In this document: positions 19,183 through 27,736 of the stretch, in pieces
How positions within the stretch are numbered: the stretch's first letter is position 1
Layout: each line of letters begins with the position of its first letter
DNA from: Flavobacterium indicum GPTSA100-9 = DSM 17447
GTDB taxonomy: Bacteria > Bacteroidota > Bacteroidia > Flavobacteriales > Flavobacteriaceae
DNA length: 64,000 nucleotides
Direction: 5' to 3'
Assembly: GCF_000455605.1 (NCBI RefSeq)
Contig: NC_017025.1
Location: 1,054,001-1,118,000 of the forward strand
Translations under genes and position numbers: made by a program
The notes under the pieces: generated by a model
What the model was told of the DNA's origin: nothing
What the model saw: only the letters and a program-made list of their open reading frames with translations
Database searches by the model: none

Positions 19183-19497
19183 TTACTTCCAATTTTGATT
19201 CTTAACTTCTTTATTTAATAGTGTTTTAATCTTTTTTTCTTCCCATTTAGAGGAAAAAATGTACCGTTTAAATACAAAGTCTAATACTTCCAATCCCATA
19301 ATAAAACTCCAAATTAAAAGTACCGTTTCTGTCAACCAATTTAATGGCCAAAAATTTAAAGGAGCTTCCGTATAATTTTTTAAAAAATAGAGGATAACAG
19401 CCGCACAATAAACGATAATCTTTATATAAAATCTTTTTAGCGATTTTACTTTAGAAACAGCTTCTGCATAGGTTGAATTATTTTCTTGTGTTTCCAT
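19183..19497 (-). CDS. 2TM-domain protein
   Basis: 104 residues from the ATG at 19497. Starting further upstream would overlap the kinase, whose last codon is at 19499. It has the same two-helix domain ending SKWEEKKIKTLLNKE, with a divergent second helix (WSFIMGLEVLDFVF instead of WGxGLxFHA). Tightly packed after the kinase, so probably co-translated. Confidence 0.78.
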   Translation of the reverse strand: METQENNSTYAEAVSKVKSLKRFYIKIIVYCAAVILYFLKNYTEAPLNFWPLNWLTETVLLIWSFIMGLEVLDFVFKRYIFSSKWEEKKIKTLLNKEVKNQNWK

Positions 19498-19498
19498 G

Positions 19499-20830
19499 TT
19501 ACTTCCAATTTTGATTGTCATATTTACTAAGATACTCTTGAATTTTTTTCTCTTCCCATCTTTTGCCAAATCCAAAGGTTTCAAAAGCATGAAAAGTTAA
19601 TCCTAATCCCCAGCCTAATAAAGGAAACCAAAACCATTGAAAATCTGAGGTTATTACATTGATTATTATTAATACAGGAATCACAATACAATAGGATAAT
19701 AAATTACCATAAAAACCTTTTAATTGTGTTACACGCTCTTTTGCTTTTTCGTAAGCAACTTTTTCATTATATATAAATTGTGTTTCCATTTTTGTTATTT
19801 GTTTAGTTAAAATAGGTAGAAATACATGAAATGAGGTTTCATTTTCCTCCACTAAAACATGACGTTTAGTTAGTATGGCGTATCTATTGACAATATTTTG
19901 TAAACCAACTCCTTTTCTATCAGACAAGGTTTCTTTCTTTTGTAAATTATTTGAAACTACAAGTTGATTGTCTTCTACCTTTATTTTTATATGTAGTGGT
20001 TTTTGTTCACTAACCACATTGTGTTTAATACAATTTTCTAAAAGTAATTGAAGCGATAAGGGCACTACTTTTGCTTCCTCGTTTTCAAAATTTGAAGGCA
20101 ATTCAAAAGTGATGCTGTTTTCAAATCGCATTTTCAGTAAATTCATGTACGTTTTTGCAAAATTTAATTCTTCTTCTACCGATACTAATTCTTTATCTTT
20201 TTGTTCTAACACATAACGATAAACTTTCGATAGGGAAGTAGTAAACTTCTGAGCCGCATCTGGATTTTCTTCTATCAAGGAACTTAAAACATTTAAGCTG
20301 TTGAAAAGAAAATGGGGGTCGATTTGATTTTTTAAGCTTTCAAACTGTGCTGAAGCAGTGCCTGCAATTATCTTTTGTTCTTTAACCCGATTTTCTTGAT
20401 ACGATTTATAAAAGTAAACAGCATGAATAATTAATGATATAAAGAGTGTAAAAATAGAGGCTACTAAATAATTCGCTGGTTTTTCATTTTGAATATAGTC
20501 TTCAAAAGATTTTCCTTCTACACCTATATCTTCAAACATTCTTAATAAGAAAATAACAAATAGCGATAATAAAAAAGAAAGAACAAAACCTATTAGAATT
20601 CTTTTTTTTGAAAATCGGTCTTCATTAAAGTAATGATCGAGTTGAATAAATAAGAACGTATTGGCATAATATAAAGCATATCCATAAAGCATGGTAAATA
20701 AGAATTGATACAATAATTTAGCATTCAATTCAAGGGGTGTACCTGTTATAAATTGTATGATTAGAATCACACCAAATACACTTAAACTGATGTATGTTGC
20801 TTTTGGAAATTCTTTACTGTATACGTTCAT
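19499..20830 (-). CDS. LytS-like sensor histidine kinase with C-terminal 2TM domain
   Basis: 443 residues. Four membrane helices occupy residues about 10-140. A His_kinase domain follows with the signature ESLKNQIDPHFLFNSLNVLSSL (phosphoacceptor His near residue 173), then a GHKL ATPase with LLENCIKHN and GVGLQNIVNRY. After residue about 345 comes a complete 2TM domain (RVTQLKGFYGNLL, WGLGLTFHAFETFG, KRWEEKKIQEYL), the same domain encoded separately by the next three genes. Partner of the LytTR regulator. Confidence 0.87.
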   Translation of the reverse strand: MNVYSKEFPKATYISLSVFGVILIIQFITGTPLELNAKLLYQFLFTMLYGYALYYANTFLFIQLDHYFNEDRFSKKRILIGFVLSFLLSLFVIFLLRMFEDIGVEGKSFEDYIQNEKPANYLVASIFTLFISLIIHAVYFYKSYQENRVKEQKIIAGTASAQFESLKNQIDPHFLFNSLNVLSSLIEENPDAAQKFTTSLSKVYRYVLEQKDKELVSVEEELNFAKTYMNLLKMRFENSITFELPSNFENEEAKVVPLSLQLLLENCIKHNVVSEQKPLHIKIKVEDNQLVVSNNLQKKETLSDRKGVGLQNIVNRYAILTKRHVLVEENETSFHVFLPILTKQITKMETQFIYNEKVAYEKAKERVTQLKGFYGNLLSYCIVIPVLIIINVITSDFQWFWFPLLGWGLGLTFHAFETFGFGKRWEEKKIQEYLSKYDNQNWK

Positions 20831-20843
20831 GATTATAATAATA

Positions 20844-21467
20844 TTAGTTGCAATTCGCTGCTTCTTGTTTAGCTCTTTCTACACCCCATGTTGGATGAAA
20901 TGGTGTTTCTGGTTTAAAAGTAGCAAATAATTCAATAGACTTTTTCATTTTTTCACACATGGGTGTTGTATCTGTGCCAAAATATTCAGCTCCACCTTTT
21001 TCAAAACTAGCTTTATTAAACACAACTCTTGGATTAGTAGGCGCTATGGCTGCAGCTTTTTCATATAGTCCAATAACTTCACCATACAATTGTTGCCCAT
21101 AAGTCATTGGATCAAAAACAATCCAAGCAGTATGAATCATAGCTTGAGAAACTAATACTTCCGGATTATTTGGTTCCAAAGCATTTAGAATATTTTGAGT
21201 TTTTTGTGCAGCTTCAAGTAACGATTTCATTTTGTTCTTATCTTGTTCGCCAAATGCCGAAAAAGTAGTAATAATTGTAATGTAATAGTTGGGTAACCAG
21301 TTGTTTTTTTCAACAGAAGCAATGCGTTCAAATTGCGCAATCGCTTCCGCGTTTTTACCCGCTTTCCATAAAGTTAAACCATTTGCCATTCCTTTTTCAT
21401 AAGAAGATTGTGCATGAGCCACTAAAGTAGCTACAAAGAATACGAAAGTTGAAATTAATTTTGTCAT
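20844..21467 (-). CDS. Exported tetratricopeptide-like protein
   Basis: 207 residues with a signal peptide (MTKLISTFVFFVATLVAHAQ). Helical repeats resemble TPRs: KGMANGLTLWKAGKNAEAIAQ, NNPEVLVSQAMIHTAW and YEKAAAIAPTNPRVVFNKAS. Likely a periplasmic scaffold or bookkeeping protein of unknown partner. It lies just upstream of the kinase on the same strand and is the last ordinary gene before the cassette array. Confidence 0.75.
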   Translation of the reverse strand: MTKLISTFVFFVATLVAHAQSSYEKGMANGLTLWKAGKNAEAIAQFERIASVEKNNWLPNYYITIITTFSAFGEQDKNKMKSLLEAAQKTQNILNALEPNNPEVLVSQAMIHTAWIVFDPMTYGQQLYGEVIGLYEKAAAIAPTNPRVVFNKASFEKGGAEYFGTDTTPMCEKMKKSIELFATFKPETPFHPTWGVERAKQEAANCN

Positions 21468-21714
21468 AGTGTTGATTTTTTAAGTTATAAATTATCAGTT
21501 GTTTTATTTTGATGAAACAAAGTTGCAGCATCAACACGTATAAAAAAATCATTTACTACCGAACTGTAATTTTTTAAGGATGAATTGTAGAGATGTTACC
21601 TTATTTGAATAAAATCCTTTAAATAATTGTAAAATTTCAACAATACGATAGACTAGGGGAATCTTTGAAAAGAATTAGAAGCGTTTTGTTTTTAGTAGAT
21701 TTAACATTCAAAAT

Positions 21715-21842
21715 GCTAGTGCGTTTTGTAAAAATCAACTTCAATGATTTTTCAAATGATTTCGATTAAGATAAACTTTCTTGCGAATTGTAAACGAGTA
21801 TTTACTATAGAATTTGTAATAGTGCTCAATGTGTGTTGGGAG
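21715..21842 (-). repeat. Decayed attC-like site, left-most trace of the cassette array
   Basis: The stretch AAGATAAACTTTCTTGCGAA followed by a TGTAAACGAGTATTTACTA segment closely matches the conserved body of the intact sites further right, but both ends are eroded. In the 380-base gap 21468-21847 nothing else is recognisable. Confidence 0.6.
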
Positions 21843-21847
21843 ATGTA

Positions 21848-23146
21848 TTAATTTTTTATTATCTTTTCTATTAATACTCCATGTTCTGAATCGATTAATG
21901 TAAGATATACGCCCGGACTTAGTGATGCTATATCCAATTCTACCATGTTTTCTTCGATATAACTTATTTTTGTGAATACCAACTGTCCGACAGTATTGTA
22001 AATTTTGACAGATTTAATTGAATTGTGTGAATTAGTGTTTATATTAAGAATGTCTTGAGTTGGATTAGGGAATATTTCAAATGTTAATGTCATATTAACT
22101 GAATTTACACTAAGAGTACAATTCGGATTTATAAGTACATTAGGGTATCCGCAAATTGACACTTGAGACGTCATTTGATTTATTTCTTCCAAATTGTTAT
22201 CAATACAAACGTTGTTTAAATTTGGATTTCCACATATTCCATACGAAGTTTCATTTGAATTATTTTTTACATTTATATTGGTTAATTGATTATTTTGACA
22301 ATCTAATATATCTAGAGATGAGCAGGTTGAGGCATCTATAGATACTAAATTATTATTTGCGCTAAATAGATTTTTTAAACTTGTACACCCTGAAATATTT
22401 ATTGTGTTTAATTGGTTATCAAAACAATAAATACTATTTAATAATGTTAAATTACTAAAGTTTAATTGAGTTAATAAATTGTTTGAACAATTTACTATTA
22501 AAATATTTGGACAATTATTAAATGTTAATGTAGTTAATACATTATTGTTGAAATATACATAATTCAAATTTTGAAAATTGGATAAGTTAACATTTGCTAG
22601 TTGATTATTGTTTAAATTTAAGTTGAACAGCGTTGGTAAGTTTGCTATATTTATAGAGGTAAGATTGTTATTGGAACAATTAAGTTCCCATAAATTACTG
22701 CAATTGGATACAACTGTACTAGTAAGATTATTATTAGCAAGTAGAATTGTATCAATAGTGTTGTGATTATTTATTGATAATGAAGTTATAAGATTATCAT
22801 TTCCTTTAAAATATAAGAGATTTGGAAATAAATTAAAATTAAAACTTGTAATATTATTAGTACTACAATTTAAATCAATCATATTGTTGAAAGATTCTAA
22901 CCCATTTAAATTATTAATATTACTATTCGAAATATTAAGAGCGTAAACTAATAATGCTTCATTAATTTCAATTTCATTATTATTATTTACATCAATTTTG
23001 ATTTGATTGTAATTTACATCGTATGCTATTGAACTATTTACGCTGGCTTGTAATAGTTTAGTTTTTAGATTTATATCAGAAAAATTAATAATTTGAGAGC
23101 TTGATAATAATGGAAAAATTAGGAGTATTAAGAAATATTTTCTCAT
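21848..23146 (-). CDS. Leucine-rich-repeat protein with type IX secretion sorting domain
   Basis: 432 residues. After a signal peptide (MRKYFLILLIFPLLSSSQ) come about ten short leucine/asparagine-rich repeats of roughly 21 residues (units such as LNCSNNNLTSINIANLPTL) between residues 80 and 310. The C-terminal 75 residues (FEIFPNPTQDILNINT ... VKIYNTVGQLV ... SLSPGVYL) form a type A T9SS sorting domain. The protein should cross the outer membrane through PorV/SprA and stay on or leave the surface. It lies between two decayed attC traces, so it was probably carried as a cassette. Confidence 0.85.
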   Translation of the reverse strand: MRKYFLILLIFPLLSSSQIINFSDINLKTKLLQASVNSSIAYDVNYNQIKIDVNNNNEIEINEALLVYALNISNSNINNLNGLESFNNMIDLNCSTNNITSFNFNLFPNLLYFKGNDNLITSLSINNHNTIDTILLANNNLTSTVVSNCSNLWELNCSNNNLTSINIANLPTLFNLNLNNNQLANVNLSNFQNLNYVYFNNNVLTTLTFNNCPNILIVNCSNNLLTQLNFSNLTLLNSIYCFDNQLNTINISGCTSLKNLFSANNNLVSIDASTCSSLDILDCQNNQLTNINVKNNSNETSYGICGNPNLNNVCIDNNLEEINQMTSQVSICGYPNVLINPNCTLSVNSVNMTLTFEIFPNPTQDILNINTNSHNSIKSVKIYNTVGQLVFTKISYIEENMVELDIASLSPGVYLTLIDSEHGVLIEKIIKN

Positions 23147-23235
23147 TTTTGATTATTAGAATTTTTAAAAATATTTAAATGAATTGTTGTTATTTTTGTT
23201 TCTACTAATCGTTTGATTTTTAAATATTTCGTCTT

Positions 23236-23362
23236 AAGTTACGGCACTTAGAAAGCTTGCGAAATTCGAAACAGCTTTTTTTTTGCTAAGATACTATTTC
23301 TTATTAAAATTAAATATAAATTTTACTACAAAATGTATAATTATGAAAAAAGCTGCTAGCTG
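23236..23362 (-). repeat. Decayed attC-like site
   Basis: The order of motifs (CGGCACTTAGAAAGCTTGCG, then TGCTAAGATACTATTTCTT, then TTTTACTACAAAATG) follows the intact sites motif for motif, with many substitutions and lost simple sites. It separates the LRR gene from the next small gene. Confidence 0.6.
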
Positions 23363-23370
23363 CAGTATTT

Positions 23371-23766
23371 TCAATTTTTTGCTGGAAAAGGATCTTTCTG
23401 TCCTTTCCATTTTTTACCGTTGATGATATCTAAAATTTCTTTATTTGAAAACATATTTTCATATACTTTGAGTAGAAATTTATCTTCTTTATCTTGTTTT
23501 TCGTGTGGAACGTTATATAGAATGTCGTATTGTTCAGTTTTAATTTGGTAAATAAAAAATGAGAAGCCGTAGTCAGTATAATAAGGTTCTTGCTTAACTA
23601 CAATTTTTAAGTTTAAAGAATTATTTACATATATATGATGAGTAGACCATTTCTCATTATTAATATAATGTGTAGTAATTTCTTTTAAACTATAGCCAAA
23701 ATCATCAATTAATATTTTAAAAATATTTGGAGCTATATCGTTAAAATTATCAATTTTATCGGTCAT
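23371..23766 (-). CDS. Cassette gene of unknown function
   Basis: 131 residues from the ATG at 23766. The frame is open further upstream, but those codons are attC and IS remnant sequence beyond the crossover at 23794-23800, so they are not part of the gene. The product starts MTDKIDNFNDIAPNIFKILI and is soluble, acidic and mixed alpha/beta, with no recognised domain. It ends beside a decayed attC. Confidence 0.6.
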   Translation of the reverse strand: MTDKIDNFNDIAPNIFKILIDDFGYSLKEITTHYINNEKWSTHHIYVNNSLNLKIVVKQEPYYTDYGFSFFIYQIKTEQYDILYNVPHEKQDKEDKFLLKVYENMFSNKEILDIINGKKWKGQKDPFPAKN

Positions 23767-23793
23767 TTTTAATGAAGTTAGTTTTAGTATTGC

Positions 23794-23939
23794 CGTTAAC
23801 GATTTGCCTTTAGTTTGCATTATTAAATAAACAACTAATTTTCCTAAAGGGAACACATTATTTCTTGCTAAGATAAGATTTTTCAGAGAAAAATGTAACG
23901 TGATTATATATTGGTTTTAAGCACAGTTTTTTGTTATAG
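23794..23939 (-). repeat. attC site carrying remnants of two different insertion sequences
   Basis: From left to right: R' box (CGTTAAC, 23794-23800); bases 23807-23856 matching the left end of the IS110 element at 28,828; an attC body piece (TTGCTAAGATAAGATTTTTC); bases 23915-23932 matching the right end of the other IS110 element (TTTTAAGCACAG); then the R'' box GTTATAG (23933-23939). Both recombinase genes are gone. Confidence 0.65.
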
Positions 23940-23948
23940 GCAGTTTCT

Positions 23949-24329
23949 TTAGGCGTAAAAATTTGCCAGCAAACTTTTCAGTTCCTTTTCGGTTTTAAAT
24001 CCTCCATTAATTTCTGGATCGGCAACTTTAAAAATAATATCTTGAACCTGTTCATTTTGGAATTCTATATTTTCCGCTAGCGTTAAGCAATCACAGATGT
24101 AAGCTAACTCAATATTCGTTAGATTTCCAGAAATTGTTTCTTCAAGTAACTTTACCACGGTACTATTTTCCAAGTAAACTTTTTCCAAATCGTCATAATA
24201 CAAGTTAATTGTCGCTCCTTTCTTTTTCAGCAAACTTTCATAATCTGAAACTTCTCCACGAATTCCATTTTTGAATATGTCAATAGTTATTCTTTCGTTT
24301 AGATAATCGTTTAGTTCTTTTGAAATCAT
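23949..24329 (-). CDS. Cassette gene of unknown function
   Basis: 126 residues, acidic and mostly helical (MISKELNDYLNERITIDIFK at the start). No known domain is recognised; the size and charge resemble immunity-type or regulatory small proteins, but this is only an impression. Simple sites at the two ends (GCCTATAAC at the end, GTTGTAGAC at the start) nearly match, consistent with an ageing cassette. Confidence 0.65.
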   Translation of the reverse strand: MISKELNDYLNERITIDIFKNGIRGEVSDYESLLKKKGATINLYYDDLEKVYLENSTVVKLLEETISGNLTNIELAYICDCLTLAENIEFQNEQVQDIIFKVADPEINGGFKTEKELKSLLANFYA

Positions 24330-24344
24330 GGTTTAAGAAATTGT

Positions 24345-24655
24345 CTACAACGTCAGACTGTGAAAAACTTCACCGTCTTCAAAACAAATATAGTAAAAAG
24401 CTTGCAAATAAGTTGTGCTTTTTGGATATTTATATAGGCTACCTATCCAAGGAATTTCGCGTTATCAGCTTCAACTAATTCGTTTATAAAGCGAAAATAA
24501 TACTTGGTGAAACTTGTTTTTTTGAAAAAAAGAGTTTTTCTTACAGTCTATAAAAACTCGATGGTAAGCTATTCAAATTCTAGAATTTTGAACTACAACT
24601 AAAAAATAAACCTCGCTTAAAAGTGTTGAAACGAGGTCGGAATTTTATGTTTTTG
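24345..24655 (-). repeat. Long second-type repeat at a cassette boundary, copy 1
   Basis: It begins at an R'-like box (CTACAAC at 24345-24351) followed by CAGACTGTGAAAAA. An imperfect inverted partner (TTTTTCTTACAGTCTATAAA) lies near 24,535-24,554. The sequence is about 90 percent like copy 2 by eye. It fills most of the 383-base gap up to the Fic gene; the last 50 bases hold short GTTGTGCAAC and GTTGTTTGCAAC palindromes. Confidence 0.65.
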
Positions 24656-24712
24656 AAATTTTATTTTATAAAATGGTAGTTGTGCAACAGTTACCGTTGT
24701 TTGCAACAGTAA

Positions 24713-25678
24713 TTATTTCACAATATATTTTGTTTGGTTTAAATTACCAACACTTTCAAACATATTGAGTTCAATTCCCTTTTTTAAATCTCTACTAGCA
24801 GTTGCTGATGACAATTCTTTGAATATGTTCATATAATCTTTTCTATTAAACTCTTTAATTCCTAAGTTCAAAAAATACTCTAGCCGATCAATATCTTTCA
24901 AAACTCTATTGTTGTAGTTAAGCAAGCTTTCAAGTGACTTTTCGATAACACCAAGCATATATTCAATAAAATATGTTGACTTTCCTAACTTATCGCTTAT
25001 AGCCAATGATTTATAATATTCATCCTGGGTTTTATTAATTAATGTTTCGAATGGCAAAAACTCAAAAACTGGATATTCAGTCATTAGAATCAGAGTTTGC
25101 CATAATCTTCCCATTCTTCCATTTCCATCTAAAAAAGGATGAATAAATTCCATTTCGTAATGAAATACACAACTTTTTATTAATGTTAATTCATCCGAAT
25201 CCTTAAGATATTCAAATAAATTTTTCATTAAATGAGGTACATTCTCATAAGGTGGCGCGATGTGTTCAACTTTTGTTCCTTTAACTATTCCAACGCCTTG
25301 TTTTCTATATTTTCCAGCACTTTCAATTAACCCATTCATTAATTGAAGATGCGCTTTTAAAAAACTTTTATCAGATGAAAATTTGTATTCATCTAATTTT
25401 TCATAAACTTTAATTGCATTTAAAACTTCTAATACATCTTTTTCTGGTCCGATTACTCTTTTGTTTTCAATTAAAGCTGTAATCTGTTCTTCAGTTAATG
25501 TATTACCTTCAATTTGTAGCGAAGAATATATTGTTTTAATTCTATTCTGTTTTCGGAGTTCCGGAGACTGTTTACTTAGATAATTAGCGTTTACTTCTCC
25601 AATTTTTTCTGAAATTGAGCTTATCAGTTTTAGAATTTTCGGGGTAATGTCGTAAGGCGGTTTCATTGATACTATCAT
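24713..25678 (-). CDS. Fic/DOC-family AMPylator-like protein
   Basis: 321 residues. A central Fic core contains the catalytic HPFLDGNGRMGRLW near residue 183. An N-terminal inhibitory-helix motif (SSLQIEGN, of the S/TxxxE(G/N) class II type) near residue 50 blocks ATP until relieved. The C-terminal part looks like a small winged helix (TASRDLKKGIELNMFE). Such proteins transfer AMP or another nucleotide to Ser/Thr/Tyr of targets and often autoregulate. A start at 25666 is equally possible. It sits between two copies of the long second-type repeat. Confidence 0.88.
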   Translation of the reverse strand: MIVSMKPPYDITPKILKLISSISEKIGEVNANYLSKQSPELRKQNRIKTIYSSLQIEGNTLTEEQITALIENKRVIGPEKDVLEVLNAIKVYEKLDEYKFSSDKSFLKAHLQLMNGLIESAGKYRKQGVGIVKGTKVEHIAPPYENVPHLMKNLFEYLKDSDELTLIKSCVFHYEMEFIHPFLDGNGRMGRLWQTLILMTEYPVFEFLPFETLINKTQDEYYKSLAISDKLGKSTYFIEYMLGVIEKSLESLLNYNNRVLKDIDRLEYFLNLGIKEFNRKDYMNIFKELSSATASRDLKKGIELNMFESVGNLNQTKYIVK

Positions 25679-25727
25679 TTGATATTATCAAAGATAGTTT
25701 TTTTTCGTAAACGTTCAAAATTATTGG

Positions 25728-26042
25728 TGCTAACGTCAGACTGTGAAAAAACTTCACCGTCTTCAAAACAAATATAGTAAAAAGCTTGCAAATAAGAGTT
25801 GTTTTTTTAGCGATTTATACATTCCACCTATCCAAGGAATTTCGCGTTATCAGCTTCAACTAATTCGTTTATAAAACGAAAATAATGCTTGGTGAAAACT
25901 TGTTTTTTTGAAAAAAATAGTTTTTTTTACAGTCTATAAAAACTCGAATGTAAGCTATTCAAATTCTAGAATTTTGAACTACAACTTAAAAATTAACCTC
26001 GCTTAAAAGTGCTTAAACGAGTTTGAAATTTTATGCTTTTGA
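25728..26042 (-). repeat. Long second-type repeat at a cassette boundary, copy 2
   Basis: It starts at the R'-like box TGCTAAC (25728-25734), followed by CAGACTGTGAAAAAA, with the inverted partner (TTTTTTACAGTCTATAAA) about 190 bases later. It shares nearly its whole length with copy 1 and fills the gap between the Fic gene and the next gene. Confidence 0.65.
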
Positions 26043-26051
26043 TACTATTTT

Positions 26052-26681
26052 TTATTCATTGCAACATTTCTTGTTTTTCCATTTCCATTTTTCCGCAAAT
26101 TTAAATTCCTTTTCAACATCAAATAAATTATTCATTGCATCTTTATCTTCTTTTTTCAGTTTTCTTATTGATAAATAGTTTTCAGAATATTTATTTTCAA
26201 AATAATTAAGCTCTGGATATTTTTTTAACTTTTCAATAACTACAATTATTTTTTCAATGTTTTCTACAACATCTTTTGGATTATTCATTTTAATTCCAAT
26301 CAGCTTTCCAATATTACTTTCCGAACCGATATCAATTGAATATCCAATTCCTATGGTTTTATGACAATTATATGTAGTAAATGAATAACCATTTATTTCT
26401 GAAATTCGAATACTTTTTGGATATTGATTAACATCTTTGCTTAAACCAACTAAAACTATTTCAAATTTATTTTTTATTTTTAATCTTGCAGAAATTTCTT
26501 CAAGATTTACATCATCACTTCCCCAAACATTTAAAACTTCTACATTCTCAATTTCTTTCAATTGACTTTTAATTTCTCTTAATTCTTTGTAATAGAAAAA
26601 ATAATAGATTCTAATAATAATTGCTATAAAACATATTGAAAAAAGGAAAAATGCAAATAGTTTTTTTAATGATTCTCTCAT
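26052..26681 (-). CDS. Membrane-anchored cassette protein of unknown function
   Basis: 209 residues. One N-terminal membrane helix (residues about 8-30, FAFFLFSICFIAIIIRIYYF) is followed by a soluble domain of mixed strands and helices ending in a lysine-rich CC-containing tail. No family is recognised. Its cassette starts at GTTGTGCGTC (complement of 26721-26731). The matching end is obscured by the repeat that follows. Confidence 0.65.
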   Translation of the reverse strand: MRESLKKLFAFFLFSICFIAIIIRIYYFFYYKELREIKSQLKEIENVEVLNVWGSDDVNLEEISARLKIKNKFEIVLVGLSKDVNQYPKSIRISEINGYSFTTYNCHKTIGIGYSIDIGSESNIGKLIGIKMNNPKDVVENIEKIIVVIEKLKKYPELNYFENKYSENYLSIRKLKKEDKDAMNNLFDVEKEFKFAEKWKWKNKKCCNE

Positions 26682-26724
26682 TTAAGTTATATTTTCTGTT
26701 CGTTCTCCGTCGCACGAAAGTGAC

Positions 26725-26816
26725 GCACAACGGTCTCGGCTATGAGTAATTGCGAGGATTTTCAGAAGTAGCCGAGAACAAGCAATTACTTTTGCCATTG
26801 TTGCCAGCAGTTTTTA
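26725..26816 (-). repeat. attC site, short form (92 bp)
   Basis: R' box GCACAAC on the plus strand at 26725-26731 and R'' box GTTGCCA at 26810-26816 frame the paired arms TCTCGGCTA / TAGCCGAGA and AGTAATTGC / GCAATTACT. Its body differs from the 132-bp type. Confidence 0.75.
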
Positions 26817-26822
26817 TTTCTT

Positions 26823-27368
26823 TTAATTCAGTTTTTTATATTCAAAATCAGGTTCTTTTTCGTTGTCAATGAATGGTATTACTACAAATCCAGTTCCCCA
26901 AGCTAATTGCTTATAGTCAGTTGTCAAATTATCATTTTCTAATAATCCAATCCTAAATTTAGTCGTTCTAAAAACGTTTAAATAAATAGTTGGGATAAAG
27001 AATACTCTTCGTTTCATTTCAAAGTAACCATTCTTTATTTTTCCTTTCAAAACTTTGGACATTATTATACTATCGTTTTTCATTATAGTCACGTTCAAAT
27101 GTCTTACGTCAATTACTTTTAATTCTACAGCGCACAAACTGTCTGCTCCAACATTATATTCTCTCGTATAGAAATTCCAAAATAAATCTCCTTTCCATTT
27201 TTCAGATTGGTTTATAGGATTTCGAGTATATATTCCGTTTATTAAATTCAGATTTTGTTTTGTTAATTCAATTTGTCCGTCAACAAATTTGTCCGATTTT
27301 AAACTCGCACAAGAAGTAAAAATGCTAATTATTAGCAAAAAATATAATGATTTCACGATTTTTTTCAA
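26823..27368 (-). CDS. Cassette lipoprotein of unknown function
   Basis: 181 residues if translation starts at the TTG at 27368. The apparent ATG at 27404 lies across the crossover point (27374-27380) inside the neighbouring attC, so it cannot be the native start. The product begins LKKIVKSLYFLLIISIFTSC, a lipoprotein signal with the lipidated Cys, and then a beta-rich domain. Cassette ends match over eight bases (CTGGCAAC / GTTGCCAG). Confidence 0.7.
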   Translation of the reverse strand: MKKIVKSLYFLLIISIFTSCASLKSDKFVDGQIELTKQNLNLINGIYTRNPINQSEKWKGDLFWNFYTREYNVGADSLCAVELKVIDVRHLNVTIMKNDSIIMSKVLKGKIKNGYFEMKRRVFFIPTIYLNVFRTTKFRIGLLENDNLTTDYKQLAWGTGFVVIPFIDNEKEPDFEYKKLN

Positions 27369-27373
27369 ATTAC

Positions 27374-27520
27374 TGGCAACGTCAGACTGTGAAAAAACCC
27401 ACAATTTTCAAAACAAATATAGTATAATATTTGTATGATAAGTTGGTTTTTCTTATGTTTATTCATGCACCTATTCAAGGAATTTCATGTCATCAGCTTC
27501 AAATGAGTAGCTAAGAAGAT
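27374..27520 (-). repeat. Partial copy of the long second-type repeat
   Basis: R' box TGGCAAC (27374-27380) is followed by CAGACTGTGAAAAAACCC and by CACCTATTCAAGGAATTTC, shared with the other copies. It then diverges. Bases 27,520-27,660 show no gene or match. Confidence 0.55.
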
Positions 27521-27666
27521 GAAATCATTGATTGAATATCCAAGAAGTAAACACCCTAAAAAACCAATGAATATACTTCAAAGAAAAAAGAGAAAACTAA
27601 ATTCTCTTGTAAATCTTTATAAAATCATATCAAAATCCCCATAGTGGATAGACAGTAATCGGTTCC

Positions 27667-27724
27667 GTTCAACAGGAGTTTCATTGTTGGCTTTGCAAGC
27701 CCAACGAAACTCTAGCTATTAGCA
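27667..27724 (-). repeat. attC site, minimal form (58 bp)
   Basis: GTTCAAC (27667-27673) and ATTAGCA (27718-27724) frame a strong hairpin whose arms pair GAGTTTC-TTGTTGG with CCAACGAAACTC. The R'' has one change from consensus (GTTAGCA expected). Near the lower size limit for attC sites. Confidence 0.6.
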
Positions 27725-27736
27725 GTAGCTTTTATT

